Shown here: in pieces, positions 9,573 through 21,470 of the stretch
Numbering within the stretch: the stretch's first letter is position 1
How the letters are laid out: each line of letters opens with the position of its first letter
NCBI GenBank assembly: GCA_022559985.1
Contig: JAFJTR010000103.1
Span: forward strand, 33,220 to 97,219
Source: Parastagonospora avenae f. sp. tritici 18332-5
Taxonomy: Eukaryota > Ascomycota > Dothideomycetes > Pleosporales > Phaeosphaeriaceae
Direction of reading: 5' to 3'
Length of the DNA stretch: 64,000 nucleotides
The notes under the pieces: generated by a model
Database searches by the model: none
Told to the model about the DNA's origin: nothing
What the model saw: the letters and a program-made list of their open reading frames with translations, nothing else
Position numbers and translations under genes: made by a program

Positions 9573-10360
9573 TACGGACATCAGTGTTATTAGGAGAGTA
9601 GAGAACTTCGGCAAAAGTGCTGAGACATTTCGAGCATATTCACTCAAGTAGATTTGCGGGATGCTATAGCCAGCACTTTGAAGCAGCGTAGCAATGCTGT
9701 AGATCCAGAAAGTTCGATGCTTGAGGAATGGCCATGGAATCCTACGAACACGAGTCGCGCTTGTGACCAGACTTGCATAGGGAGTCCTTACCATCAGAAT
9801 CGACAGAATACCGGTCGAGACCATGATGGCTGCCCATATGACTAACGCAGTGCGGAAATCATATCAATCAAGGAGACCACGGAATATGAAGGGACACACT
9901 GACCCCACTATGTTCTTGCTGGAGAGTCAGATGCCAAATGCAACAGCGCGATTGCATATGCGACTGTCGAGTGCAAACCACTCACCGAGAGTGAGCGTAA
10001 GGGGGCTGTAAACAAGAGAGCCTAAGGCAGCAAGATACCCTGCGTGGCAATGAGATGCCAAACGTGTTGGCTCCGCGATCATAAGATGAAGCGAGCGCAT
10101 GCAACGAGAGCTCCGCACGTGGCTTCACTTTGGCGATAACATGCCCAGCGCTTCGTAAAGAGAGCAAAAAGGACGGATATAGAGAGGTACATGACGCCAT
10201 TTGACGTTGTGCCGATGATCACAGTGAGTTCGCGAGCACTATGCAAGGTCCAGTGATTGAAGTAGTATTCTTGTAGCACGCCATAACTCATGGCAAAGCC
10301 TATCATAGTCAGTGCATTGTAGAGTTTATCTGCTGCAGTTCATAGTCCGTCATTGTTGCG
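9573..10360 (-). pseudogene. MFS transporter, N-terminal half only
   Basis: On the minus strand from about 10340: KLYNALTMIGFAMSYGVLQE (helix 1), then a stretch with GTTSNGVMYLSISVLFALF (helix 2), further helices broken over frames between 10200 and 9830, and finally the seventh helix region HRTFWIYSIATLLQSAGYSI, IYLSEYARNV and LLITLMSV. Family likeness ends at LMSV (9573), exactly where the + strand fragment at 4554 takes up with PGIYSS. Introns can explain some frame changes; I did not resolve them all. It is interpreted as the other half of a transporter cut by an inversion. Confidence 0.7.
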
Positions 10361-10929
10361 GTGGTAGACATCATGTGCCGAGATCACATAAACTCAAAAT
10401 TTGAGTGACTTGAAGACATCGGAACGAACATTAGTGTTGCGTGATGTCATGCGTGGATTGATTGGTCGAACTAATACGAATTTGGTAACGGCTCGCGTAC
10501 TTTCACATTGACCCCGCTTGCTACTTCATCCTGATATCTCTCCTCAGTACCCTCCCAGGATATCCATACGGTGGATTTGCACTATTTTGTAGATTCACAG
10601 AGTATCTTCTAACCAAAGTCGTGCTTCATGATGACGCGGCATGGATGTCGAGAGTGCTTACTACCGATAAGCCTCATGCAGCAGTACTCGCTTAGCTTAA
10701 ACTGTGATTACTTGTCCGGTTGTTCGGGTATATAGATTACATATAATCTCAGACCATAAGCACAAAGATATACTCTCCAGTACTGGTGAGACCTCCGTGC
10801 TGATAAGGAATCCTGCGCATTCCGGTGTAGATATAAGTTGTAGTCATCCACTTTTTGATCATGCGGGGGATACACTCACGCTCCCATACAAACGTGGAAG
10901 TCTAGTCTTGTAAATTTCAACTGCGCACA
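10361..10929. other. Intergenic sequence
   Basis: No gene seen. It lies between the 5' end of the MFS half (minus) and the lipocalin-like gene (plus), so it holds what were probably divergent promoters. Confidence 0.45.
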
Positions 10930-11476
10930 ATGGTTCTGCCAAAACACATTGCTACCAGCCTTGGTGGTACATGGCTATTCATCAATCAGTCGCAGTACGT
11001 CTTCCTCTATTGTGCGGTACCCGAGCCTATGTGTTAATAGCACTTTGAGAGTCGATTCGGACGGAAACATTAAGCCTCGAGATAACTTCGGTCGACACCC
11101 TGTGGGTCAGATCATCTACGATCCAGCTGGATACATGTCCGCCAGTATATCTTCGACAGACCCTGAGCACATTCCTCCGACACGGGATCCCGATGAGGCA
11201 ACAGACGCAGACCGCGCGCTTATGAGCAAACACAGTTTAGCATATTCTGGGCAGCTGCATGTTGAGTGGGAGAATAGTACTGCGACAGTCGGCAGGCTAA
11301 TACATGGGCCGTTGGTCATGTCATCACACACTAGCTGGTTGAGGACGAACCAGAGTCGGAACTACATATTGACGAAAAATGCAACTGAGACGCCTGGCAG
11401 AGACATCCTGCACTTGTGGTTAAAGGGCAGCGATGGGACAGCAAACTTGTATTGGGTGAGAGCTGGAGCGAGCTGA
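10930..11476 (+). CDS. Lipocalin-like domain protein
   Basis: Two exons, 10930-10994 and 11041-11476, joined by a 46 bp GTACGT...ATAG intron; 166 residues. The ATG at 10930 leads into SLGGTWLF, the usual opening of the bacterial/fungal lipocalin-like family, followed by RVDSDGNI, PVGQIIYDPAGYMSA (the signature G-I-Y-DP-GYMSA block) and LAYSGQLHVEW. These small beta-barrel proteins are often found beside metabolic or biosynthetic genes; substrates are mostly unknown. No signal peptide. It converges on the sugar transporter with only 75 bp between stop codons. Confidence 0.75.
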
Positions 11477-11551
11477 GTCACTCAACAGCATCGCTTAGGA
11501 TATATGTAGCTATCGGAATTCGGGATTTCCTGTTTAGTCATGTCATCGTCT

Positions 11552-13361
11552 TCACAGCTTCTCAACGCGCTCAACAGCGATGCTCTTTTCGTCTAGACCT
11601 TTGCCCCTGGCAAGAACATCGTCGTTGAGAATTGGCTTTCCACGGAGCTGTGCCCATACGGCCTTGTGGACTGGGTATTGGAACAGTGCGTCCATCTCTT
11701 CGAGCGAAATGCCCTTTGTCTCGGGAACGAAGAAGAAACTCCATACGCCCATAGCGACAAGGATGGATGCGAAGAAGAAGTACGCGCCGTATCCAAGGTC
11801 GGAGATCATGTACGGCGTGCTGCGCGCGATGATGAAAGATCCGAGCCATGTGTCAGCGGTGGTGAGCGACACGCAAAGCATACGGATATCCAGAGGGAAG
11901 ATTTCAGATGCGTATGTCCAAGTAATACCTTGCCATGTTGCGCAGATGATGAAGGCGTTGAGGTAGACGCAGACCATGGCGAGATATCCCCATCCGTTGC
12001 GGGTGACGACACCGCGGAGAGCGGCAGCGGCAGGATCAGCTTTCATGACGTATCCGCCAATGTAGAACATTGGGATGCAGCCTAGAGCGGCACCCCAGAT
12101 GAGACCGTTGCGACGGCCGACTCTTTCGACGATGAAGAAAGTGAAGGTACACATTCCGAGGGTCTTTGCAATACCATAGAAACCAGTGCTGAAGAGCTTG
12201 GTCGAGGTTCCAGTGATTCCGAGTGTTTCAAAAATGCGGGGAGCGTAGTACCTGGAGGATGTTAGCTTGATTATACACAACGTGCCCGAACATGACTTAC
12301 GTGATGATGTTGACACCAGTAAACGACTGCAAGAACATGAGGGCAAGACCAATAGCCATGCGGTTGCGCACACCCTTCTGGAAGAGCTTCATGAACTGTG
12401 ACTTCTTGCTCATGTGGTTGGTACTGCGTTCCTCGACTTGCGCACGAATCTCGCTCATTTCATGCTGGATGTAAGAGTGCGATGCGTCGAGACATCGGAT
12501 TTTGGTCAGGATCCTTTCAGCTCCGTCAAAGTCGTCGCCACGAGCCTTCCAGCGAGGACTCTCTGGACACCAGGCGACACCGAGCAGGAGAAGCAGACCT
12601 GGAATGAGCTGAATAGCGAGCGGAATGATCCATTGTGACTGGCTGTTGACGTCGATGGTGCGATCACAGGCGTAGTTGATCCAGAAACCCAGCATACCGC
12701 CGCCTTGAGAAGCAATTTCGAAGATACCAATGAGACGTCCTCTGATGGATGGAGGAGCAGTTTCGGAGATGTACACGGGTACGACCATAGAAGAAGCTCC
12801 AATACCTAGACCTGCAACAGCACGACCACCGTATATCATGTTGAGCGATCCTCGGGATGCGGTCATGAGGGTACCTCCGAGAAGGAAGATAGAAGAAGCG
12901 ATGATCATGGTTTTCTTGCGACCGATCTTTTCGGCGAATGGAAAAGCGAACAGTGCACCGAAGAAGCAGCCAGCCTAGGAAGATCAGTCGTAGTCGAAAC
13001 GATTTTGGACAGTTGATGATACTGACCTGGAAAGTCGAAACGATGTTGCCTTGGATAGTGTCACGTTGAGTTTTGGCCACACTAGCCATGTCGAAGTCAC
13101 GTTGGAAAGAGGTCAGCGCCATAGTACCGCCAATAACGGCCGTATCATATCCCACTTCTCATGATTAGATATGAAGTTTCTGGTGAAGTTTAGATCATCA
13201 CTTACTGGCCAGAGCTGACATGGACGCAATCAACGCGATGAGATGAATTCTCCAATTTCGGACCTCTCTGGCTCATTGTTAGATCATGTTCATGCTCAGA
13301 TTCTAGATGTTTATTACGGAGGATCTAGAGTCCCCGAGGCGTGAGTACTGAAGCAACCCAT
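11552..13361 (-). CDS. Sugar/quinate-type MFS transporter
   Basis: Five exons (13361-13318, 13267-13206, 13157-13027, 12974-12301, 12251-11552), 536 residues. The first splice restores PPEVRNWR and the second VGYDTAVIGG, both standard in the family. Sugar-porter signatures are present: GRAVAGLGIGA, PESPRWKARG after helix 6, YYAPRIF after helix 7, and PETKGISLEEMDALF at the end of helix 12. About twelve hydrophobic segments are visible. The family moves hexoses, quinate or related polyols by proton symport across the plasma membrane; the substrate cannot be fixed from sequence. All splice sites are GT-AG and no defect is seen, so the gene looks functional. Confidence 0.9.
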
Positions 13362-14276
13362 GTTGAGTGATGTCGGGGTGTTCAGTAAATCGCTGTCGAT
13401 TGCAGGTAACGACAGCCGCTGCCGATACCATATTCAAATGGCAGCTGCTCAATCCTTATAGCAACCACATCCTCGGAGCAAGATTTTGACGCCGTATGGA
13501 TATCGGCGTTTGCACCGATGCTACACTACCACACGGCAACAGTCATCCTGCACGCGAGCCACCCGAGGTGGTGCCGCAACGGGCGACCTGCCGCATCTAG
13601 GCAGATACGCGGGCTTGCACAGCGACTCTGGGGTAAGCAAGACTTGGAAGCGGGCACGAAGAAATCTTGGAAAAATCTCGGCGCTGTGCGATAGGTTCGG
13701 AGATGCTCAGGTTTGCAAAAAGCTAGCTTGGCATCTCCACCGTGGGGTGCGGGGTAGAATTTCGCGGGGACCGATGCGGCTAGGGATGGACCGGCGGGAC
13801 TATATGGAACTCACTCTTCCAGACCTATTCTGTACATCTTCACTCTTCAGAATCTGACAACAATCCGCACAGAAGTGCGCTAGAACGCTACCAACGATGT
13901 AGGACCCTTTCCGGATGACTCTATCAAATGGTCTTGTTCCTGCTCTGGTCGTGCTGTTGTCCGTCACATGAGCAACAAGATCAGCACGAATGTTTATCAT
14001 GGTATTTGAAGGCAAACACGCCACCTTGTCATTCCAAAAGGATTTCAGGAAGACCTCGTCTCGAGTGTTTGCCCCATTACACATCTGTAGCCAGGGTTGC
14101 AGACCCTTAGGCAAAAGGCTGGGCACTGAGCTCGGCATGGTCTCACAGGAATTTATCCGCGCCCGCGGAAGATTAAGCGACGAAATGCATGGCGCACATA
14201 TGTTCTATTTCACCATGGTGACTACTCTTGCATCTAGATACTTTGCGTTGTAGTTATTGGTCGGCAATTTTTACCT
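13362..14276. other. Promoter side of the sugar transporter; no gene
   Basis: GC-rich near 13560-13800, then mixed. The longest plus-strand frame (13486-13857) is arginine-rich and has no family features; I treat it as chance. Confidence 0.5.
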
Positions 14277-15698
14277 TCATCCAGCAGACACAGGTAGTTC
14301 TTGGTGTTTCAATCCTCGTTCTTCCGACTCCCAACAACGCCTTGTGTACGATTTGTATGCATGATCTGTCTTATCATGCAAAAGAGCCGGTTTCCAATCA
14401 CGCAACGCAATCAGCTGGTTTAGACGGTGTTCTGAGCACTTCCAGCTCGAGTTTGTTCTCCAGTGTAACAACACAGCCTTTGTTTCCGGGTCGCATCCGC
14501 CATCCAACAGCGTGACTGTAAGTCGATAACCTGCTCTCCGAAGTCTTACTAGCTCAGGAAAAGCAGTTTTGATAATCCTACCGACAGTGGTCGCTTGTGA
14601 AGTGCAATGTAAGAACGTGGCGGAATTGAAACCAACCCTAAGAACAATTTGGGCACCTCCCTTCAGCAGCCAGAGATTTTCAAGGCACGCGTTAGGTGTT
14701 AGCCGGTCTACGTTGTCGGTCTTGAGAATCCCGGGCATCTCGTCCTGTCGCGGTTCTAGAGTATTTCCTTTTCCTTGTACTACGTAGCACAGTTTCATGT
14801 CTCCACTGCTGTACTACGCAGTGCCCGCCACCTCTGATTTCCTACATATACTGTTCATAGCTACATACAATAACACCTCAGTTCAATCCTCAATTCCTTG
14901 CGCACTGCTTGCACTCACTGCGACACGTCCTGAATGCAGAGGTCTTGCGAGTAATGTGAGAATCAACTGGCGCGGCACAAAGCCAGCGGCGGATCGGTCG
15001 GTCTGCAACAAATCTGGGAGGAAAGTGCCGTCTATTGGTCTGCAACCATATGCGTTGCCAAAGGAGAACTTAGCTGTCCGATGAAAAGTTTCGGTGAGCT
15101 CATGCGCGACTTGCACACCAACGACCTCGTCGCGCCAGAAATACTCGGGACAAAGAGTAACGTTATCTCCAGCCGCAGATCGCGCGCACGTCGGGAAATA
15201 TAGCCTCTCATGCGTATCTTCTTCTCCGGGCTCCTCGTTGTGTAGGTGATGACCCAACGTAACGTGAAATGTATCGGAAAAAAATCGTGAGAGATGGAGA
15301 TCACCAGGAAGGAGGTGTGAATACACCATGTCGCGAAGCTCGCGCGGCAGCTTGGCAAGGAGCTCGACAGCGATCGCCTGGCAGAAGTGAACGTTGTACT
15401 ACTCCGTCGCAACTTCAATTTCACTCTCGATGTCGTCGATATTCCGATCAATACCAAGAGACCATTTGATAGAATCAATGGACGTCATTGGCTGCTGTTC
15501 GTTTGCATCACTCATGGCACGCTCGATAAGCTGATGCATGTCGCTGGGCTGTGTAAGGACGTTCTGGACGTATTCCATCGCTCGCTGCTCTCGCTCTTTG
15601 ATGAACAACCTAGACATAATGGATTAGTCAAATTCGGTGATGAGCTCTCGTGGCATTTACAGTCGTAGCTTGTTCCAAGCCTCAGTGATAGGGTCCAT
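14277..15698 (-). pseudogene. F-box-like fungal protein with premature stop
   Basis: Exon 1 (15698-15661) and exon 2 (from 15609) join across a 51 bp intron with a GACTAAT branch site and encode MDPITEAWNKLRLLFIKERE. The frame meets a TAG at 15401-15399 and then continues open in the same frame into LLAKLPRELRDMVYSHLLPG, the helix that opens a large fungal F-box-like family, followed by the family's GVQVAHELTETFHR block. A good donor (GTGAGTGC, 14918) precedes two further stops; an intron ending near 14810 would lead into the open frame 14798-14277, which resembles the family's C-terminal part. CAG to TAG is the simplest explanation. Alternatively, a 36 bp in-frame intron could remove the stop, but that is shorter than the others here. 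Confidence 0.6.
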
Positions 15699-15994
15699 GG
15701 CTGAGGTTGAAATTTTTTTTGACATCGTGAAGAGTAAGGCAGTGGAGCGCTGGTAGGCTAGTAAAGAAGTTACCTGGGAGTGAAAAGGCGAAGCTTCTGT
15801 ATATACTTATAGAGTTCGGCGTTTGCTGGTGCAAAGCCTTGGAGCCTCTCCGAGTGCCATGTGATCGCTATCTTTCACTTTGATAACCTGTCTGCAATCT
15901 CTCACTAATGCGAGGCGGCAACAAATACGAATCGTGCGACACCAGAGCGAAATTCAGGAAATGGAACACCCCAGTGACAATGTGCATCTGGGTT

Positions 15995-17082
15995 TCAGAC
16001 TGGATTCGATTTATCTTCACTCTTGCTCCATGATAACCTCCTCTGCCTCTTTCTGAGCTTGTACCATGCAGCTGCAACTGGTACGAGTATCACCAGCAAT
16101 ACCCAAGGTTTCCCCACGAACCACAACACCACAGCGACGTCACTACCATGCCAAGTACCCCCGGGACTGTGGCCAAAGAACGTATACTCTTCCGAGTAGT
16201 ATATTTGGGGAAGGACGAAGAATGGTGTCGGGGATGCTGTGAACAATCAGCGATCGATAATGTGCATGCTCCGCATTCGGACATACCATCATTACCTCTG
16301 TCCATCTGCGTTTCCAGTGCTTCGGTTTTGTAGTGCTCGAACCATTCTTTCAAGATGTCGCTCGTGAACTGTGGTCCAGTCGACCAGAATATCGTGAGGT
16401 ACGGAAATAACCAGTTCTTATCATGTCGCACCAGCTCTGTTGTCATCCGCTTGACAATTGGATGCCGTGCAGCTGCAGCCATCAAGTCATTATTGACGCC
16501 CATTGGAGAAGCTTCAGGAAACCATGCGGAGAACTGAAGTAGAGGATCCAAGGGCCGGCGACAGGAGATGTCAAGATCCATGTACACGCCACCGAAATGA
16601 TACAACGCAAAGTACTTCAGCGCATCGATACGCTGGATGGGATGCCTGTAGCCATCATATGTGGGAAGAAACCACGAGTACTCCTGCGCTATGAACGTGC
16701 GCGCACTGGTTGTATTCCAGATGTTGATCTCATAGTCGGGGTTGTGCTCGCGACACAGCTCCGGTGCGCGAGATATGGTCGCGGGTATCTGGCTGGGGCT
16801 GTGATCATTCGTAGGATACAGGTTCGGGAACCAAATAAAGTGGATAGTCTTCGGGATCTGGGACTGCGGAAACGTGGACGAGTAGTCGAAGTCATTGGGA
16901 GGCTGCTTGCCTTCCGTGACAGACTCGTTCAGCACTTTTACATACCGGGCGGGGAAATCGGTGGCGGTGATCCGTCTGGCGTGAAGGTAGTTCTGGAAGA
17001 GGTATTGTCGGCGCGCGAGACTGAGCGCATAGAGCAGCGCACCAACTGTGACTATTCTGAAGAGAACCACAGGTCGTAGCAT
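15995..17082 (-). CDS. GT32 mannosyltransferase (MIPC synthase-like)
   Basis: Two exons, 17082-16296 and 16236-15995; 342 residues. An N-terminal signal-anchor (LFRIVTVGALLYALSLA) is followed by a GT32 catalytic domain: IPKTIHFIWFPN, HNPDYEINIWN, then RIDALKYFALYHFGGVYMDL with the metal-binding DLD motif, and GVNNDLMAAAARHP. A second hydrophobic segment (WVLLVILVPVAAAWY) lies near the C terminus, before a basic tail. This is the plan of the Sur1/Csh1 catalytic subunits, which transfer mannose from GDP-mannose to inositol phosphorylceramide in the Golgi. OCH1-type mannosyltransferases are the alternative, but the GVxND segment and C-terminal helix favour the Sur1 type. Confidence 0.85.
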
Positions 17083-18999
17083 AATATATCTTGCCGCAAG
17101 GGGGATTTCAGTGTTGGATAGTGTCAGAATTTGCGCGAGGAGGTTGAAGGGGTTTCCGGTTTCACGAGACAGCGAACGTCTGAGTGAAACCCGAAACCAA
17201 ACGGCACATAGCTCCCCACCTTTAGCAACTTGTTTTTAGGAGCCCGATACTGCTTAGTTTCGTAACTCAGCCTTTCTGGTCAGCTAGGCTCAGCGAGTAC
17301 ATGAGCTGTGAAGATCACGATGCATGCCAACTTGCCCGGGAAGTGGTCCGACGGCGCGCTGCTAACGCTCGGGGAACCAAATTTCACGTAGGTAGCAGAG
17401 CATGACCTGGAAAGGCAAAGGCTAATTACCAATCAAAGAGGGCTACATAGTGCGTGCATATACGACCAGGCGCAAATGCCGTCGCTGTGTAGGCTTTGTC
17501 GTGATACGTCCACGCGCGACGAGTGCAATCACTTCCCAAGACTGAGGCATATAAGGCGTTCCACTTCATCACAGCTCAGGAGATGAAATTTCAGGGATTG
17601 GCCACCGAGTTCCACATACTCAATGAATCGCCTTGTCGGTTTCCTGCATGAGATCTTTGGTGGAAAACAAGATTGGTGTGTCGATTTTCCGCGGGTTACG
17701 CCGCCATCGGCAACATGTCATCTGGATAGCTCAGAGTGTAGATCTTGAAAGAAGGAGCTCTTGAGAAGGTCAAAAAAGCAAAACTTGCGTACTGTTCGTT
17801 CTTCTTGCATGTGCGGACCGTCTGAGAAGAGGATGCAAGGCTGCGCTGATACCGAACAAGAAGGCCATACTCCCACACGAAGCATCACCTTCAGCTCACG
17901 TTCTGAAGCTTAGCGGCAATTATCGTGATGAATCTTGACATGTCAACGCATCCACTGAATACCCATCGGATTCCACTAGCCGGAAACAAGCTTTGGTGAC
18001 TGCCGGGGCTTAGAGAGCCAGTCCGGACGATCTGAACTCAATGCCACATTCCAACTTGCAGATTGGTGCAAGCAGCGCCATCAGTTCAGCCTTTCGCGAC
18101 ACGATAAACATGAAGTGGCAACCTAGATATGTTTACAGCCTCCCAGCGTGCCGCCAAAATATCAGCTTAAATCATGCCAAATGTAGTCCGCATCGTTGTG
18201 GAGAAAAGAAAGTACGCTCTCCGAGTCAAAAGATTAGTTCACATTGTTGCGCAATTTGTGGGCTCTAAAGGCAGATCATGCTCATCCATAGATATCTCGA
18301 TGTTGAGCGCGAAGTAAACAAGGGGTACTCGCGCGGTGAGCCGCAACAGGTTAAGCGCTTACACATATTAGCTGGAACTACACGATGCACCGGCGGGAGG
18401 CCTTGCGCCAGTCCTCCACTAAAGGAAGTAGGGCTCAGCCCCATGAGCTCGATTCGGTACATGCCGTCTGTTCTTTCCGGCCATCTTCATTTGCTCATTT
18501 CCAACATCCAGAGTACATATGGTTGAGGCATCGTGTGCGCTTGCAAACACTGCAAAACAGTCCAGCGGACGTACTATGCTAGATTCGAGTGCGCATGAGG
18601 TCCAATCACTGATTTCCCTTTCGCTCATCGCAAAGACGAAGCTTAGAATATCAATGATGAACAGCAATTGGAGGAGAGAGGCAGATTCTTGCACACAGAA
18701 GTTTGGGAGTTGCCAGCGGAGGTCCTTCGCCTTCGGCTTCGCCTTGCACCTGGTAAGACTGGCATTAGTTCACGTCTCAGCTGCTCTGTTGACATCTTCG
18801 TGAAACATTGCGATCCACATCATTCCCAAACATCTTACTAGAGGCTTCGGCCACTGCGTTCCAGAGGTGTGAGTCAAATGAAGAATTTGCTTCCAATTCA
18901 TGTACCCACATAGCCCTAAGGTCGATACGATTATGACCATCTGACTGCGCTTTATCGCATTGACCACCAAGAAGACAGCCATCTTTGATAACGTGTTTT
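17083..18999. other. Long stretch without an assignable gene
   Basis: Frames are short and unconvincing. A minus-strand frame at 18694-18419 begins with a signal-like segment (MQESASLLQLLFIIDILSF) and another at 19040-18777 is cysteine-containing and abuts the pogo element end; neither has a recognisable family. It could hold a small gene truncated by the transposon. Confidence 0.4.
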
Positions 19000-19590
19000 G
19001 TAAGCGAGTGCGCATTACAAGCGAGTGCGCACCCCATCAACTTTGCGCACCTCTACACGCGTATATCTCAACCACCTTATAAAATGATATATAGATATTG
19101 ATAGAGTACATTAAGCAGTATCTGAAGTATCTTTTCTGCACGTACGAGAGTTATGCCCAGTCTCTCTGCACCTCTTACAGCGCGCAAGAGCCTGGCGGCT
19201 AACACCTGATCGCTCTCCTCCTTAACGCTGCTCACGAGCAATCTGCTGATCAGCCTCACGTTGAGCGACTATATCCTCGCCAGCTCCCTTCGTTAAGACT
19301 CCTTGATACTGAAGTTGCTTTTTTTTACGTTGTTTCCGCTTTGAAGCTGCCTCGTTGGCTCTCTCAAGGCTGGCAATCCGATCGCGCATCAGCTCGGCGG
19401 AAAGCATCATCACCTCAGCGCCCTCCTTGAGCTGGTCGATCGCCTGAATGATCGAAGCTGATGATGAGCTCTTATGCCGTCGCACGCGCCCACATATTAA
19501 TGTTGATTGAGCCTCAAGCTCACGCGTACGAGCCTCCCAGAAAGTCTCCAGTAAGGCAGGTGGAGGAAGATCCAGGATACGAGACTGCAT
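19000..19590 (-). mobile_element. Pogo/Fot1 transposase 3' fragment
   Basis: The minus strand encodes only the end of a pogo-type transposase: the linker LEAQSTL, a coiled coil (GAEVMMLSAELMRDRIASLE), a lysine-rich stretch and a zinc-knuckle-like CKRCREAGHNSRTC. The catalytic domain is missing. The coding end and the following about 100 bp match the end of the element at 62265-63679. The outer end shows AAGCGAGTGCGCA twice, 17 bp apart (19002 and 19019). Confidence 0.85.
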
Positions 19591-19725
19591 TCATACGAGA
19601 CATTATTCCCGAGTCCAGCTCGAGAGTCAACAGTCTTCTGGCGAAAAGAATTGCCCGCTTGAATCAATCACGTGCACGAAATCTGAGTTGTCAACCATTT
19701 CAAGGCCATCTGGTATTCCATCAAG

Positions 19726-21470
19726 ATGGACGACATCAGCCAAACGACACTGCCTTCAGAAGCAGCAGCCACGCCAAAACCCAACGACTCTGATACATTA
19801 AATCCATCCGCTGTAAACGCCACATCCTTTCAACCAACGAAGAAAGGTCTACACTTCTGGGTTCTACTCGTGGGCATCGTACTATGCCAATTTCTCGCCG
19901 CTCTCGACTCCTACGTCTTATCTACCGCCTTGCCCACCATCACATCAGAGCTCAATTCCGGACCCTTATACATTTGGATTATCAACGCATATCTTCTCGT
20001 ATCACAGCCTGTGGATCAATCTTCGGTCAAGCGTCCAATATCCTTGGCCGACGCGGCCTCAGCATCTTCGCGATAGTGGCTTTTGCAGTAGGTAGTGTCA
20101 TATGCGCTACTGCGACGAGCACCGAACAACTCATTGCTGGCCGTACAATACAGGAAATTGGCGGTGCGGGCTGCGTGGTAATGCCTGAGATACTCATATA
20201 CGATCTTGTCAACTTGCGTGAGAGAGGCACGTATGTTGGCATACTCACCGCTTGCTGGGGGTCGGGTACTTTGGCAGCACCCATCATCGGCGGTGCTTTT
20301 TCTGAGAAGGCGTAAGAATCTCCATACACAAGTATCTCTAGCTGATGCTGACTTGTCTGATAGATCTTGACGATGGATATTTTATCTGAACTTGCCTATC
20401 GCTGGTCTGGCGGTGTTACCGCTGATCTTACTCAAGATGCGGAATCCCAATACTGACAACTTCTGGTAGCGCTTGCGGCGCATAGACTGGCTAGGTAATG
20501 CCATACTTGTATTAGCGGTCGTCTCTTTGCTGCTTTCACTCACTTATGCTGGAACCAAGAATCCCCGGTCGTCTTGGCGAACCATACTACCGCTGATACT
20601 GGGCGTGGTAGGGTGATTCGGATTCGCTGCCCATGAATCTGGGCCCTGGCTGAGTTCGCCAACCGTGCCGCCTCGACTCTTTCGCAACCGCACCGCGGCT
20701 GGAGGATATGCCACCAGTTTTGTGCACGGTATGATTCTTTTCTGGACAGGGTAATTTATTCCCGTCTACTTTCAGTTGGTGAAGGACGTCTCGCCTCTGC
20801 GGTCTGCAGTCACGACACTGCCGCTGATCTTAATCAGCGCGCCGGCCGGTCTGCTTGCCGGGTTTTTGACCACAGCTACTGGCAAGTATCTGTACTGGCA
20901 CTGGATTGGATGGGCCTTGATGTCAGTTGGGGCAGGTTTATTTACTTTGCTGGACGCACAATCGTTGACTGGACAATGGGTTGGCTTTCAAATTGTCTTC
21001 GGCTTCGGCATCGGCGTCATCTTTACAACGCAGTTGCCTGCAATCCTAGCCAGTCTCGCAGAAAATGATGTGGCCATAGCCTCCGCCACGTGGATGTTTG
21101 TCCGGAACCTAGGCAGTATCTGGGGCACGACTATTCCGTCCGCTATTTTCAACACACGTGCGGAGGAAATTGCAGCTGGTCTGCCGGAGCAAATTCGTGC
21201 CTTGCTTGTCCGTGGAGGCGCATATGAGCACGCAACTGCTGCTTTCATCAGTAGCTTCAAAGATACGCAGTCATTGTTGGATGCGATTGTGGATCTGTAT
21301 TCACGCTCCTTGCAACTAGTGTGGCATGTCTCATAGCATTTTGCGTTTTGGGTTTTTGCTTGTCTTTTCTCATGGAGAGCTTGGAGTTGACCACAGAGCA
21401 TCATACTGAATGGGGACTTGAAGGTGGTGAGAAGGCCGCAGAGGCCAGTATCTCTAGGACGGGCTCGTAA
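19726..21470 (+). pseudogene. DHA2-type (14-helix) MFS transporter, inactivated
   Basis: The frame opens normally with ATG and a first helix (WVLLVGIVLCQFLAALDSYV, then STALPTI), then loses one base near 20005: VS changes frame into ACGSIFGQASNILGRRG, the loop after helix 2. After an intron (about 20312-20365) the same frame carries stops at 20368-20370 (RWIFYLNLP preceded by TGA where tryptophan is expected), 20467-20469, 20614-20616 and 20752-20754. A further one-base shift near 21318 moves the last helix (SVACLIAFCVLGFCLSF) out of frame; the original stop is at 21470. Everything else follows the drug/proton antiporter pattern. At least the first stop is a G-to-A change, in keeping with repeat-induced point mutation. 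Confidence 0.88.

Noticed and set aside
13486..13857. 123-codon plus-strand frame upstream of the sugar transporter
   Set aside because: Arginine-rich, no domain, lies in a GC-rich promoter where stop codons are rare.
18777..19040. Cysteine-containing minus-strand frame abutting the pogo end (GCLLGGQCDKAQ...NRIDLRAMW)
   Set aside because: It vaguely recalls cyanovirin-type or small secreted proteins, but the conserved pattern is not met and the 5' end runs into transposon sequence. Not enough for a gene call.
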